Below, in pieces: positions 17,381 to 27,320 of a stretch of 64,000 nucleotides of DNA. A program made the translations under genes and the position numbers. This DNA is from Sphingobium yanoikuyae (GTDB lineage: Bacteria; Pseudomonadota; Alphaproteobacteria; Sphingomonadales; Sphingomonadaceae). The DNA lies in contig NZ_CP053021.1 in assembly GCF_013001025.1 (NCBI RefSeq), positions 1,426,001-1,490,000 on the forward strand, read 5' to 3'. Numbering within the stretch: position 1 is the stretch's first letter; the number at the start of each line of letters is the position of its first letter. The notes below the pieces were generated by a model. The model saw nothing but the letters and a program-made list of their open reading frames with translations. It was not told the origin of the DNA and did no database searches.

Positions 17381-18906
17381 CCCAGCACCGGCAGGGCATG
17401 ACCAGCGGCCGCCACCAGCGCGCCCGATCGGACGATGCGGTTGGCGGCCTCCATGTCGGGATGAAAATGGCGGTCGTCGGTGAGGTGCGGCACCTGATCC
17501 CGGACGCAGGCGCGCGCCGCTTCCAATGCCGTGCTGGAGGCAAGCGGGGCGTGGAAGTCCATGCCCTGCACCGCCGCCAGCAATTCGATGCCGATCACTG
17601 CAGTGGCGTTGTCCGCCATGTCGAGCAGGCGGCGCGCGCCATGCGCGGCCATGGAGACATGATCCTCCTGATTGGCGCTGGTCGGGATCGAATCCACGCT
17701 GGCCGGATAGGCTCGCTGCTTGTTTTCCGACACCAAAGCGGCGGCCGTCACCTGCGGGATCATGAAGCCCGAATTGAGACCGGGGCGCGGGGTCAAGAAG
17801 GCGGGCAGGCCCGACAGCGCCGGATCGACCAGCATGGCGATGCGCCGTTCGGCGATCGATCCGATCTCGCAGATGGCGAGCGCGATCATGTCGGCAGCGA
17901 AGGCGACCGGCTCGGCATGGAAATTGCCGCCCGACAGCGCCTCGTCGCTTTCCGGGAAGATCAGCGGATTGTCCGACACGCCATTCGCCTCGATGGCCAG
18001 CGTGGTCGCTGCCTGGCGCAGCAGGTCGAGCGCGGCGCCCATCACCTGCGGCTGGCAGCGCAGGCAATAGGGATCCTGCACGCGTTCATCGCCCTTCAGA
18101 TGGCTCGCACGGATGGCGCTGCCTGCCATCAGGCCGCGCAGCGCATCGGCGGTCTCGATCTGCCCGGCATGGCGGCGCAGCGCGTGGATGCGCGGGTCGA
18201 AGGGGGTGTCGGAGCCCTTGGCCGCTTCGGTCGAGAGCGCGCCGGTGACGAGCGCGGACTGGAACAGCGTTTCCGTCTCGAACAGGCCGGCCAGCGCATT
18301 GGCGGTCGAGAATTGGGTGCCGTTGAGCAGCGCCAGCCCTTCCTTGGGGCCAAGTTCCAGCGGCGCGAGGCCGGCACGGGCCAGTGCTTCGGCGGCGGGC
18401 AGGCGCTCGCCGTCCAGCATGATGTCGCCGACACCAATCATCGCGGCGGCCATGTGCGACAAGGGCGCCAGATCGCCGCTGGCGCCGACGGACCCCTGGG
18501 CCGGCACCACCGGGGTCAGCCCCTGGACCAGCATCGCCTCCAGCAGGGCGACCGTCTGCGGCTGAACGCCCGACGCGCCCTGGCCCAGGCTGGCGAGCTT
18601 TAGTGCCATCATCAGGCGGATGACCGGCACGGAGGAGGGGGCACCGGTGCCGGCGGCATGGCTCAGCACGATATTGCGCTGGAGCGTGGCGAGGTCTTCG
18701 TCACCGATGCGGACGCTGGCCAGCTTGCCGAAGCCCGTGTTGATGCCATAGACCGGCTCGCCCTTCGCCAGGATGCGCGCCACCGCTGCCGCGCTTTGCG
18801 CGATGCGCGGGGCCGCCGCGCCATCAAGCCGGGCCGTCGCGCCGCGATAGATGGCGCGCCAGTCGGCCAGCGAAGCTTCGCCGGGGACGAGGATGATAGC
18901 GTTCAT
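17377..18906 (-). CDS. hutH: Histidine ammonia-lyase HutH
   Basis: Cytoplasmic lyase of 509 residues that deaminates L-histidine to urocanate, the first step of the pathway. The self-processed MIO cofactor triad Ala-Ser-Gly is at residues 142-144 in [14 protein letters not shown]. The active-site loop YGINTGFG sits at 53-60. [29 protein letters not shown] and [10 protein letters not shown] are further family signatures. Length is standard. It overlaps hutI upstream and hutG downstream by four bases each. Confidence 0.97.
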   Translation of the reverse strand: MNAIILVPGEASLADWRAIYRGATARLDGAAAPRIAQSAAAVARILAKGEPVYGINTGFGKLASVRIGDEDLATLQRNIVLSHAAGTGAPSSVPVIRLMMALKLASLGQGASGVQPQTVALLEAMLVQGLTPVVPAQGSVGASGDLAPLSHMAAAMIGVGDIMLDGERLPAAEALARAGLAPLELGPKEGLALLNGTQFSTANALAGLFETETLFQSALVTGALSTEAAKGSDTPFDPRIHALRRHAGQIETADALRGLMAGSAIRASHLKGDERVQDPYCLRCQPQVMGAALDLLRQAATTLAIEANGVSDNPLIFPESDEALSGGNFHAEPVAFAADMIALAICEIGSIAERRIAMLVDPALSGLPAFLTPRPGLNSGFMIPQVTAAALVSENKQRAYPASVDSIPTSANQEDHVSMAAHGARRLLDMADNATAVIGIELLAAVQGMDFHAPLASSTALEAARACVRDQVPHLTDDRHFHPDMEAANRIVRSGALVAAAGHALPVLG

Positions 18907-20108
18907 TGACCACTCCAGATGCGGGCATGGAGCGGGTTATACCCCATGCGATAAACCAGTTCGGCGGGGCGCTCTATGTCCCAGATGGCAAGGTCGCAGC
19001 TTTTGCCGACCTCCAGCGTGCCGATGTCGGCGGCAAGGCCGAGCGCGCGGGCCGCATTGCGGGTGACGCCCGCCAGACATTCGTCGATGGTCAGGCGGAA
19101 CAGGGTCGCGCCCATGTTCATGACCAGCAGCAGCGAGGTGAGCGGCGAGGTGCCGGGGTTGCAGTCGGTCGCCAGCGCGATCGGCACGCCGGCACGGCGC
19201 AGCCCGTCGATCGGCGGCAGCTTCGTCTCGCGCACGAAATAATAGGCGCCGGGCAGCAAGGTTGCGACCGTGCCGGCGCGGGCCATGGCGGCGATTCCGT
19301 CTTCATCCAGATATTCCAGATGATCGGCTGACAGCGCGCCATGGCTGGCGGCGAGCGCCGCGCCATGGAGGTTGGAAAGCTGTTCGGCATGAAGCTTGAC
19401 CGGCAGGCCGAGTGCGCGCGCGGCGGTGAACAGCCGGTCGGTCTGTGCCGGCGAAAAGCCGATCCCCTCGCAAAAGGCATCGACCGCGTCGGCTAGGCCT
19501 TCGGCGGCGACGGCGGGCAGCAATTCGTCGCACAGCATCGCGATATAGCCATCGGCATCGCTGGCATATTCGGGCGGCAGGGCGTGGGCGCCCAAGAAGG
19601 TCGTTATGATCCGCACCGGCCGTTCGCGGCCCAGCTGGCGCGCGGCGCGCAGCATCCGCAACTCGGAGACGGGATCAAGGCCGTAGCCGGACTTCACCTC
19701 GACCGTGGAGGCGCCCTCGGCGATCAGCGCGTCGAGCCGGGGCAGGGCGCTGGCGATCAGTTCCGCCTCGCTCGCTGCGCGGGTGGCGCGCATGGTCGAG
19801 ACGATGCCGCCGCCGGCTCGGGCAATTTCTTCATAGGAGGCGCCGGCCAGGCGCAGCTCGAACTCGGCGGCGCGATCGCCGCCATGGACCAGATGGGTGT
19901 GGCAGTCGATCAGGCCCGGCGTGATCCAGCGGCCGGCGCAGTCGATTGTCTCAACGGGGGCGAATGCAGGGGCATCGGCACGCGAACCGGCAAAGGTGAT
20001 ACGGCCGTCGCGCGCGGCGATCACACCATCCTCGACCGCGCCGATCCCGTCGCCCGCCATCGTCGCCAGCCGGGCATTGGTCCATAGCCGATCGCATATC
20101 ATCGTCAT
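18903..20108 (-). CDS. hutI: Imidazolonepropionase HutI
   Basis: Cytoplasmic amidohydrolase-superfamily enzyme of 401 residues converting imidazolonepropionate to N-formimino-L-glutamate, the third step of histidine degradation. Metal and catalytic residues are visible in [25 protein letters not shown] and [10 protein letters not shown]. The ATG at 20108 has GGGAGG six bases upstream, which favours it over the ATG six bases further in. It is the first gene of the leftward hut operon, divergent from hutF with the operator palindrome between them. Confidence 0.96.
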   Translation of the reverse strand: MTMICDRLWTNARLATMAGDGIGAVEDGVIAARDGRITFAGSRADAPAFAPVETIDCAGRWITPGLIDCHTHLVHGGDRAAEFELRLAGASYEEIARAGGGIVSTMRATRAASEAELIASALPRLDALIAEGASTVEVKSGYGLDPVSELRMLRAARQLGRERPVRIITTFLGAHALPPEYASDADGYIAMLCDELLPAVAAEGLADAVDAFCEGIGFSPAQTDRLFTAARALGLPVKLHAEQLSNLHGAALAASHGALSADHLEYLDEDGIAAMARAGTVATLLPGAYYFVRETKLPPIDGLRRAGVPIALATDCNPGTSPLTSLLLVMNMGATLFRLTIDECLAGVTRNAARALGLAADIGTLEVGKSCDLAIWDIERPAELVYRMGYNPLHARIWSGQ

Positions 20109-20154
20109 CGCCAGCCTCCCTTCACGGCCTTCCGCCCAGATTGCATGATTCGAT

Positions 20155-20176
20155 ATTTAATGTATAGACATTATAT
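20155..20176. promoter_or_regulatory. Palindromic operator in the divergent hut promoter (candidate HutC site)
   Basis: An AT-rich inverted repeat in the 90-base hutI-hutF gap. The perfect arms TAATGT and ACATTA are separated by ATAG (20158-20173), with two more matching flanking pairs. HutC is a GntR-family repressor that binds palindromes near hut promoters and is released by urocanate. One site here could control both directions. Assignment to HutC is by position and symmetry. Confidence 0.7.
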
Positions 20177-20198
20177 CGGTCCGGGAGATTTGCTGCCT

Positions 20199-21554
20199 AT
20201 GACGTCCCTGTTTTTCGCGCATGTATTGCTGCCGGTGGGCTGGGCGCGGGACGTCCGCATGCAGTTGCAGGGCGGCACGATCGCGTCGATCGAGCAAGGC
20301 GCCGCCCCGCAGGCCGAGGATATCCGTCACCCCGTCGCGTTGCCGGGCCTGGCCAATCTGCACAGCCATGCCTTTCAGCGGGCGATGGCCGGCCTGACCG
20401 AGGTGCGCGGCCCGGCGGGCGACAGTTTCTGGACCTGGCGCGACCTCATGTATCGCTTCGTCGATCGCATGGACCCGGATGATATCGCGGCGATTGCGGC
20501 ACAGGCCTATGTCGAGATGCTGGAAAGCGGCTTCACTCGTGTCGGCGAATTTCACTATCTGCATCACGCCGCGGACGGCGCGCCCTATGCGAACCCGGCG
20601 GAAACCAGCCTGGCGATCATGGCGGCGGCGGCGGAAAGCGGCATCGGCCTGACGCTGTTGCCGGTCTTCTATGCCTGGTCGGGGTTCGGCGCACAGCCGC
20701 CGAGCGAGGGCCAGCGACGTTTCATCAATGATCTCGACGGTTTTGCCCGGCTGCGCGAGGCAGCAATCGCCGGTGCATGCGATCTGCCCGATGCCGTGGT
20801 CGGCGTGGCGCCGCACAGCCTGCGTGCGGTTGCACCTGACGAACTGGCGCTGCTCGCCCGGATCGCGGGTCATAATCCGGTCCATATCCATATCGCCGAG
20901 CAGCAGAAGGAAGTGGCCGACTGCATCGCCTGGAGCGGCCAGCGGCCGGTCGAATGGCTGCTCGACCATGCGCCGGTCAGCAACCGCTGGTGCCTGGTCC
21001 ATGCGACGCACATGACCGAGGATGAGGCGCGATCGATGGCGGCCAGCGGCGCGGTGGCGGGGTTGTGTCCGATTACCGAGGCCAATCTGGGCGACGGCCT
21101 CTTCCCGGCCGAACCCTTTCTGGACGCCGGCGGCGTCTATGGCGTCGGCAGCGATTCCAATGTCCGCATCGATGCGACCGAGGAACTGCGCCTGCTCGAA
21201 TATGGCCAGCGCCTTGGCCTGCAGCAGCGCAATGTGCTGGCGCGCGATCCGGGTATGTCTACCGGTGATCGCCTTTATCGTTCGGCGGTGGCGGGCGGCG
21301 CGCAGGCGCTGGGTGTCTCCGCTGGGCTGCGCGTCGGCGCATCGGCAGATTTCGTGACGCTGGACCTTAATCATCCCTCGCTGTCCCATCGCCCGGTCGA
21401 GCGTGTGCTGGATGGGCTGATCTTCGGCGCCGGGCGCGAGGCGATCGATACGGTCTGGCGCCGGGGCGTGCAGATGGTAAGCGGCGGGCGGCATCGCGCC
21501 CGCGAGACCATCGCCACCCGCTATCGCCGGACGCTGGAGAAACTGACCGCGTGA
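20199..21554 (+). CDS. hutF: Formimidoylglutamate deiminase HutF
   Basis: Cytoplasmic amidohydrolase-superfamily deiminase of 451 residues converting N-formimino-L-glutamate to N-formyl-L-glutamate and ammonia, the fourth step of the five-step Hut pathway. Metal-binding elements are HSHAFQR, HIHIAEQQKEV, HATHMT and GSDSNVRIDATEELR. The start is the ATG downstream of GGGAG. An in-frame ATG at 20145 would place the operator inside the coding sequence and is rejected. It overlaps hutC by four bases (GTGA). Confidence 0.94.
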   Translation: MTSLFFAHVLLPVGWARDVRMQLQGGTIASIEQGAAPQAEDIRHPVALPGLANLHSHAFQRAMAGLTEVRGPAGDSFWTWRDLMYRFVDRMDPDDIAAIAAQAYVEMLESGFTRVGEFHYLHHAADGAPYANPAETSLAIMAAAAESGIGLTLLPVFYAWSGFGAQPPSEGQRRFINDLDGFARLREAAIAGACDLPDAVVGVAPHSLRAVAPDELALLARIAGHNPVHIHIAEQQKEVADCIAWSGQRPVEWLLDHAPVSNRWCLVHATHMTEDEARSMAASGAVAGLCPITEANLGDGLFPAEPFLDAGGVYGVGSDSNVRIDATEELRLLEYGQRLGLQQRNVLARDPGMSTGDRLYRSAVAGGAQALGVSAGLRVGASADFVTLDLNHPSLSHRPVERVLDGLIFGAGREAIDTVWRRGVQMVSGGRHRARETIATRYRRTLEKLTA

Positions 21555-22261
21555 AACAGCCGCTGCACGAGAAGATCCGCGCCGATTTCGAGGCCCGCAT
21601 CCTGGCCGGCACGCTGGCGCCGGGCGACCGGCTGCCGACCGAGCAGGAACTGATGCAGGCGCATGGCTGTTCGCGCATGACCGTGAACAAGGCGCTGTCG
21701 GCGCTGCAATCGGCTGGCCTGGTCGAGCGGCGCAAGAAGGCGGGCAGCTTCGTCGCGCGTCCGCGCGTCCATTCGATGGTGCTGGATATCCCGGACCTTG
21801 CCGTCCAGATTGGCGAGCGCGGCCAGCGCCACAGCTATCGCCTGACCCGGCGGCAGGTGCGCGGCCCGATTGCCGGGCGCGACGAGGAAGCGGCGCTGGC
21901 CAATGGCGCGCAACTGCTGGAACTGGATGGCATTCATTGCGCCAATGATCGGCCGCTGGCGGTGGAACATCGCCTGATCGCGACCCGCGCCGTGCCCGCG
22001 ATCGTCGATGGCGATTTCGACAGCATCTCGCCGGGCACCTGGCTGCTGCAGCATGTGCCCTGGACCGAGGCGGAAAACCGGATTTCGGCGGTAGGCGCAA
22101 CGCGGGAGGAGGCCGCCCAACTCGGCATCGCGCCCGGCGCGCCCTGCCTGTGCGTCGAGCGCCATACCTGGCGCGGCGGCGACCCGATCACCTATGTCCG
22201 CCAGGTCTTCCTGGCCGACGCCTATGACATGGTGGCCCGCTTCGGGCCGGCGGGCGGTTGA
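21551..22261 (+). CDS. hutC: GntR-family histidine utilisation repressor HutC
   Basis: Transcription factor of 236 residues. It has an N-terminal winged helix-turn-helix (about 1-68, PLHEKIRADFEARILAGTLAPGDRLPTEQELM then SRMTVNKALSALQSAGLVERR) and a C-terminal UTRA ligand domain (about 88-230). This is the HutC/FarR layout. HutC represses hut genes and senses urocanate. Its GTG start overlaps the hutF stop, so repressor and deiminase are co-transcribed and the regulator is probably autoregulated through the palindrome upstream of hutF. Confidence 0.93.
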   Translation: MKQPLHEKIRADFEARILAGTLAPGDRLPTEQELMQAHGCSRMTVNKALSALQSAGLVERRKKAGSFVARPRVHSMVLDIPDLAVQIGERGQRHSYRLTRRQVRGPIAGRDEEAALANGAQLLELDGIHCANDRPLAVEHRLIATRAVPAIVDGDFDSISPGTWLLQHVPWTEAENRISAVGATREEAAQLGIAPGAPCLCVERHTWRGGDPITYVRQVFLADAYDMVARFGPAGG

Positions 22262-22278
22262 CGGGCCAAAGGCAAATC

Positions 22279-22329
22279 GGCGCTCTTCCCCGCTGCCGAC
22301 AAGGGCTGTCGGCAACAGGAAAGAGCGCC
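22279..22329. repeat. Nested hairpin between convergent hutC and an amidohydrolase gene
   Basis: The outer arms GGCGCTCTT/AAGAGCGCC (nine bases) enclose an inner eight-base hairpin TGCCGACA/TGTCGGCA. No T run follows. It may terminate transcription from both sides or be an intergenic palindromic repeat. Confidence 0.5.
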
Positions 22330-22387
22330 CGTCGACAGGCTCCGGTCAGGCCTCAAAGGCCGCCTTCTGCCTGTCGCTGCGAAGACC

Positions 22388-24034
22388 TCATGGTAGCGTA
22401 GAGGCCTCCGCATTCTCGATCGTCATGATGCCCGGTGGCATGCCGCGCTCGGCCTTCTGCCGGGCGACCATGGCGCGGATTTCCGCGCGCAACGCCTTTG
22501 CATCATAGATGATGCCGTCCTTGATCGTGTAATCGACGCCGCCGACCCGATCGACCTTGCCGGTCGCATCATTGAGCCTGATCGATCCGGTGCCGAACAG
22601 CAATTTCATGTTGGCCAGCGGGTTGCCCTTGATGACCACCAGGTCGGCCTTGCGGCCGACCCGGATGGTGCCGATCTGGTCCTCATGGCCGAGCAGCCGG
22701 GCGCCTTCCTGCGTCGCGGCGTGGATCACCTCCAGCGGGCTGAACCCCGCCTCGCGCAGCAATTCCATCTCCTGGATATAGCCGAAGCCATAGAGATTGT
22801 AGATATAGCCGCTATCGCTGCCCACGGTGACGCGGCCGCCACGGTTCTTGTAGTCGTTCACGAACCGCATCCAGCGGCGATAATTGTCCTTCCACGCCAT
22901 TTCATGCTCGGTGGTCCAGTCGAACCAATAGGCGCCATGATTGGTGCGGCTCGGGCGATAATAGTCCCACAGCGCCGGCATGGTGTAATCGGCATGCCAT
23001 TGCGCCCGGCTCATCCGCATGAAGTCCCGGCTGGTGAGATAGGCGGTGAAGGTCGGGTCCAGGGTGAAGCCGCGTTCCAGCAGCGTGTCCATCACCTTGT
23101 TCCACTGGTCCGATCCCGGCTCGGCCGCCTGCGCCCACAGCCGCCCGGCCTCGCCGAAGCGCATCTGCTCGTCATTGTTGATGAACTCGGTGGGAAAGGC
23201 CTGGATGCGCTGGTCGGTGAACATCGCTTCGGGCAGGCCATACCAATGTTCCATGCTTTCCAGGCCCGCGCCCGACGTGCCCAGCACATTGGCATAGGCG
23301 ACCAGTTGCTGGGCATGGTGCATGGTGCTGTGCAGGCCGAGCTTCTTCGTCTCGTCGAGCGCGGCATAGAGCACATCCTCCGGCGCGCCGCCGATGAACT
23401 TGATGCCGTCGGCGCCGCGCTTCTTGGCTTCCTGGATCACCGCGCGGGCGGTGGCGGCGTCGTTCACCGGGCCGCGTATCTGGTGGAACATCGGATAGAT
23501 GTCGATGCGCGGGGCGACGATCTCGTTGCGGGCACTGCGGGCCTTGATCTCGGCCAGCCATTCGATCGGATGGCCGCTGCCCAGGTCGCGGACGGAGGTG
23601 ATGCCATGCGCCATCCAGAGCTTGAGAATATAGTCGGACGGCACTTTCTGCGCGTCGCTCAGCGAATGAAGATGGACATGGGCATCGACGAAGCCAGGCA
23701 TGACATAGGCACCGGCCAGGTCGATCTCATGGTCGCCGGGCGCGGCGCGCAGCGCGGGATTGATCGCGCCGGGCGCGCCGATCGACTTGATTTCGGCGAT
23801 GCGATCGTTCGACAGGACGATGTCGAACGGCCCCTGCGCCGGGGCGCCGGTGCCGTCGATCATATAGACATGGCGCAGCACCGTGCGCTGGAACGGCCCT
23901 ACGCCCTGGTTGCGGGCGGGAATGGGATCGGCGGTCTTTGCCGCCGGCGCATTGGATGCTTCGGGCGCCGCGAGCGCGCTGCCGCTCAGGAGCAGCGCCG
24001 CCAGGGCGAGAATGGGACGGGACCGGACGGCCAT
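22388..24034 (-). CDS. Exported metal-dependent amidohydrolase (peptidase M38-like)
   Basis: Periplasmic amidohydrolase-superfamily protein of 548 residues. A signal peptide occupies about 1-22 (ILALAALLLSGSALA). The first metal site is DAHVHLHS, preceded by GAYVMPGFV. Further ligands are probably the Lys in DGIKFIGG, the His residues in HSTMHHAQ and EHWYG, and the Asp in VGSDSGYIY. Exported relatives in sphingomonads and Caulobacter include Xaa-Pro dipeptidases and carboxypeptidases, but the substrate here cannot be read from sequence. The ATG at 24034 has GGAGAG six bases upstream. It lies 73 bases downstream of the TonB receptor on the same strand, so the two are probably co-transcribed. 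Confidence 0.8.
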   Translation of the reverse strand: MAVRSRPILALAALLLSGSALAAPEASNAPAAKTADPIPARNQGVGPFQRTVLRHVYMIDGTGAPAQGPFDIVLSNDRIAEIKSIGAPGAINPALRAAPGDHEIDLAGAYVMPGFVDAHVHLHSLSDAQKVPSDYILKLWMAHGITSVRDLGSGHPIEWLAEIKARSARNEIVAPRIDIYPMFHQIRGPVNDAATARAVIQEAKKRGADGIKFIGGAPEDVLYAALDETKKLGLHSTMHHAQQLVAYANVLGTSGAGLESMEHWYGLPEAMFTDQRIQAFPTEFINNDEQMRFGEAGRLWAQAAEPGSDQWNKVMDTLLERGFTLDPTFTAYLTSRDFMRMSRAQWHADYTMPALWDYYRPSRTNHGAYWFDWTTEHEMAWKDNYRRWMRFVNDYKNRGGRVTVGSDSGYIYNLYGFGYIQEMELLREAGFSPLEVIHAATQEGARLLGHEDQIGTIRVGRKADLVVIKGNPLANMKLLFGTGSIRLNDATGKVDRVGGVDYTIKDGIIYDAKALRAEIRAMVARQKAERGMPPGIMTIENAEASTLP

Positions 24035-24064
24035 GCGACGCTCTCCTCTATAGCTGTTGTAAGT

Positions 24065-24096
24065 GGCGGGCCGGAGCGCCACGGCTCCGGCCCGCC
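24065..24096. repeat. Perfect 13-base hairpin between receptor and amidohydrolase genes
   Basis: Stem GGCGGGCCGGAGC/GCTCCGGCCCGCC with loop GCCACG, just 3' of the TonB receptor stop on the minus strand. There is no T run. It may attenuate transcription or stabilise the receptor mRNA so that the downstream gene is expressed at a different level. Confidence 0.5.
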
Positions 24097-24107
24097 TATC
24101 GGCCGGA

Positions 24108-27026
24108 TCAGAACTTCATTCGTGCGCCCACGAAGTAGCGGCGACCCAGCGTGTCATAGAGCGACACGTCGGTATTGGCGTCGCCGACCAGCGTCGTGCC
24201 TAGGATCGGCGGCTGCCGGTCGAGCAGATTGTTGACGCCGCCGAAGAAGGAGAAGGTCTCCGTCGCGTCGATCGAGAAGCTGGTGTCGAGATACCAGACC
24301 GGGTCCACCGACTTCACCACATTGGTGGCGGTCGGATAGAGCTTCAGGTCGCCGATCATCCGGCCCTGCAGGCGGAAGCTCAGCGGGCCGCTGGCATAGG
24401 TGGCGCCCAGGTTTAGCTTGAAGTCCGGGGTGATGAAGCCGCCGGTGCCGACTGAGCAGCCCGCGCCATAATAGCCGGCGCAATCCTGCGGGGCGGAGGT
24501 GGCGAGCACCTGCGTCGTGCGCTCGAACAGCCAGCTGGCGATCGCCTGCAACGACAGGCTGGCATCGTCACCCAGCGACAGCGCACCGGGCAGCGGCACG
24601 CGATAATCGACCTGCGCGTCGATGCCGTTGACCTTGAGCGAGCCGATATTGTTGCTCGACACGCTGACATAGTCGAGCTGGCCATTGCCCAGGCGCGTGA
24701 TCGCCCGGCAGGTGGCGCTGCCCGCATCCATCATCGTGTAGCAGTCGTTCATCGTCTGCTGCGCGTTGACGGTCATGATCGCGTCGTCGACCTTCACGTT
24801 GAAATAGTCGACCGTGATGTTGAGGCGCGGGATGAAGGGCGGCGAGATGACGGCACCGATCGTGTAGGTCTTCGACTTTTCCTCGCGCAGGTTCGGGTTG
24901 CCGCCGCTGTCCTGGTTGAGGCCGAGCGTCGCCTGGGTGAAGTTGGCGATTTCGCCCGCCGGCACGCCGGTGGCGACGCAGAAATTCTTGAGCGCGTCGC
25001 TGCGATTGTCGCCGCCCGAGGTCGGGATGGCGCAGGGATCGGTGCCGCTGGAATAGCCGCGGGTCACCGCCGTATAGAGTTCGGCGATATTGGGCGCGCG
25101 GATCGCGCTGTTATAGGCGCCACGGATGCGGATCCAACTGACCGGGGCATATTCGCCGCCCAGCTTCCAGGTGAAGACCTTGCCGACCGAGCTGTAATCC
25201 GAATAGCGGGCCGCACCCTCGATCGCGAGCGTGTCGAAGAAGGGCATGTCGGCCAGGATCGGGATGCGCAGTTCGCCGAACAGTTCCTTGACGTCATAGG
25301 CACCGGCCAGCGCCTTTTGCGACACCGCGCCATATTCATTGGCCAGGTCGAGCGGGCTGGGGCTGAACGTATATTTGTCCTTGCGATATTCGGCGCCCAG
25401 CGCGACCGAAACCGGGCCGGCCGGCAGTTCGAACAGGGTGCCGGCGATGCTGGCGCCCGCGACCTGGCGGGTGAAGATGTCATGGCTTTCACGCACCGGA
25501 GTCAGGAAGGCGCCGGCTTCCGGGCTGATCGAATTGAGGCCCAGGATCGACACGGGGACGCAGCCCAGCGACTGGTTGCGGCAGACGACATTGCCCGAGG
25601 AATCGATGACCGCGTCCAGACCCATCGACAGGCGGGTTTGCGAGATCAGACCCTCGTTGCGGGTGTCGGTGCGGTTGCGCATATATTGGTAGAAGGCGTC
25701 CCACTTCCAGTCGCTGCCCAGCAGCGACACATCACCGCGCAGGCCGGTGGTGATCTGGTAGGATTGCCGTTCGTAGCGATAGTTGCGGGTGCCCAGTTCG
25801 TCCGCGCGGCGGCCGCCGCCGACGATTTCCGCCGTGCCGTCGCCATTGGTGTCGAAGATGGCGGCATTGTTGGTGAAGAACTGGCGCAGGCTTTCGGGCA
25901 GCACCGGGTTGCTGGCATAATTGGGGATCAGCAATGTCGAGGAGGCGGCGCCGGGCGTCAGCGGGGTGAAGCTGTCGGGCGCCAGGATCATGTCATTTTT
26001 GGCGTTGACGAAATAGGCCTCGGCATAGGCGGTGATCTTGTCGGCCACCTCATAATGGGCGTTGGCGGCGACGTTGAAGCGATCGAGCGGGCGCTGCAGC
26101 AGATTATAGGGCGCGTAGTTGTAGGTGTCCTCCGGCTGGCAATAGGGCAGGACGGTGCCGTTCTCGCCAAAACGAATGCCGGTGACCGACGTGCAACTGC
26201 CGCCGGGGGTCAGGTTGACGCCGGTCAGCGCTGCACGCTGCGCGGCGCTCAGCGGGACGCGCGTGCCGGGGATGCTGCCCGACCCCGAATAGACCAGCTG
26301 GCCGTTGACTTCGCCCAGCGGCGTGCGGCTGAAACCACGATCATTCTGGGTGATCGACGACTGGCGGGTCCAGCTGCCCGACAGAGTGATATTGCCCCGG
26401 CCATCGGCGGTGCTGGTGCCAAAGGTCAGGTCGAGCTTCTTCGATTCGGCGTCGCCGCGATCAGAAATGCCATATTGGGCGCTGGCTTCGACGCCCTCGA
26501 ACTTGTCGTCGAGGATGAAGTTGACCGCGCCGGCGATCGCATCGGAGCCATAGACGGCCGACGCGCCGCCGGTGATGATCTCGACGCGCTTGATCAGGGC
26601 GTCGGGAATGGAGGCAAGGTCGACATTGCCGTTGGAATCGGCGGGGATGAAGCGGCGGCCATTGACCAGCACCAGCGTGCGGGTGTTGCCCAGGCCGCGC
26701 AGATTGGCGGTCAGCACGCCCGACCCGCCGCCATTATTGACGGTGGAGGTGTTGCCCGACGCCAGCTGCGGCATCTCGTTCAGGGTCTTTTCCAGCGTGA
26801 CGTTGCCCGACAGCTTCACATCCTCGCTGCCCATGACCGAAATCGGGCTGGGCGCGGTCAGATCGGTGCGGACCAGGCGCGACCCGGTGACGACGATGTC
26901 GGTGGAGGGCTGGGCCGCCTCCTGGGCCTGGGCGGTGGAACCCAAGCCGCCGCCGGCTAGGATGGTCGACAGCAACAGAAAGGCATTGCGGCGGCCGTAC
27001 AGGCCCGCCGGTCGGATCGTCATCAT
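24108..27026 (-). CDS. TonB-dependent outer-membrane receptor
   Basis: Receptor of 972 residues importing a bulky substrate across the outer membrane with TonB energy. A signal peptide ends near residue 34 (STAQAQ). The plug domain (about 40-170) contains DIVVTGSRL, LRGLGNTRTLVLVNGRRF and RVEIITGGASAVYGSDAIAGAVNFIL. The rest is the 22-strand barrel, with NPNLREEKSKTYTIG and a terminal aromatic Phe (VGARMKF). The STDIVVTGSR start of the mature protein may be the TonB box region. It is divergent from an exported amidohydrolase across a promoter with a GTATACGAT site, and upstream of another. This suggests that it imports peptide-like or glycopeptide material. The substrate is inferred only from neighbours. 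Confidence 0.92.
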   Translation of the reverse strand: MMTIRPAGLYGRRNAFLLLSTILAGGGLGSTAQAQEAAQPSTDIVVTGSRLVRTDLTAPSPISVMGSEDVKLSGNVTLEKTLNEMPQLASGNTSTVNNGGGSGVLTANLRGLGNTRTLVLVNGRRFIPADSNGNVDLASIPDALIKRVEIITGGASAVYGSDAIAGAVNFILDDKFEGVEASAQYGISDRGDAESKKLDLTFGTSTADGRGNITLSGSWTRQSSITQNDRGFSRTPLGEVNGQLVYSGSGSIPGTRVPLSAAQRAALTGVNLTPGGSCTSVTGIRFGENGTVLPYCQPEDTYNYAPYNLLQRPLDRFNVAANAHYEVADKITAYAEAYFVNAKNDMILAPDSFTPLTPGAASSTLLIPNYASNPVLPESLRQFFTNNAAIFDTNGDGTAEIVGGGRRADELGTRNYRYERQSYQITTGLRGDVSLLGSDWKWDAFYQYMRNRTDTRNEGLISQTRLSMGLDAVIDSSGNVVCRNQSLGCVPVSILGLNSISPEAGAFLTPVRESHDIFTRQVAGASIAGTLFELPAGPVSVALGAEYRKDKYTFSPSPLDLANEYGAVSQKALAGAYDVKELFGELRIPILADMPFFDTLAIEGAARYSDYSSVGKVFTWKLGGEYAPVSWIRIRGAYNSAIRAPNIAELYTAVTRGYSSGTDPCAIPTSGGDNRSDALKNFCVATGVPAGEIANFTQATLGLNQDSGGNPNLREEKSKTYTIGAVISPPFIPRLNITVDYFNVKVDDAIMTVNAQQTMNDCYTMMDAGSATCRAITRLGNGQLDYVSVSSNNIGSLKVNGIDAQVDYRVPLPGALSLGDDASLSLQAIASWLFERTTQVLATSAPQDCAGYYGAGCSVGTGGFITPDFKLNLGATYASGPLSFRLQGRMIGDLKLYPTATNVVKSVDPVWYLDTSFSIDATETFSFFGGVNNLLDRQPPILGTTLVGDANTDVSLYDTLGRRYFVGARMKF

Positions 27027-27320
27027 TGGTCTATCCCCTTGTAATCGCTAGGATTCAATTCATTCGACACAGATTATGATTTTGCATGCGCAGCAATGTG
27101 GGATGCTGCGCCGATGTCGGCTCCTGCGTACCGGACCGCCTGACGGTCCCCCGGACGGGTGTTCAGCTCCTCTCTCTGTCTTTGCAGCTCTTTGACCGCT
27201 TCAATGTATATGGAATATCGTATACTTTAATCATGCTAAGGCTGCAGGAGGCTGTCAAGATTGCAGTTAAATGTCAGTCCGCAGTCGCCGGCTAAAAGCG
27301 TCGAACGGGGAGTTAGTGTA
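27027..27320. promoter_or_regulatory. Divergent promoter region between TonB receptor and amidohydrolase
   Basis: Non-coding gap of 294 bases. The right half is AT-rich and holds the GTATACGAT operator (minus strand, 27217-27225), which overlaps a TATACT resembling a -10 element. I see no small gene in it. Confidence 0.55.
27217..27225 (-). promoter_or_regulatory. GTATACGAT operator copy 1
   Basis: Exact GTATACGAT on the minus strand, in the gap between the TonB receptor and the exported amidohydrolase. The core GTATAC fits the GT-N2-AC symmetry of GntR-family operators. Four further exact copies lie in promoters downstream. Confidence 0.65.

Noticed and set aside
20145..20198. Upstream extension of hutF to an earlier ATG
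   Set aside because: It would place the operator palindrome in coding sequence and adds residues not seen in HutF.
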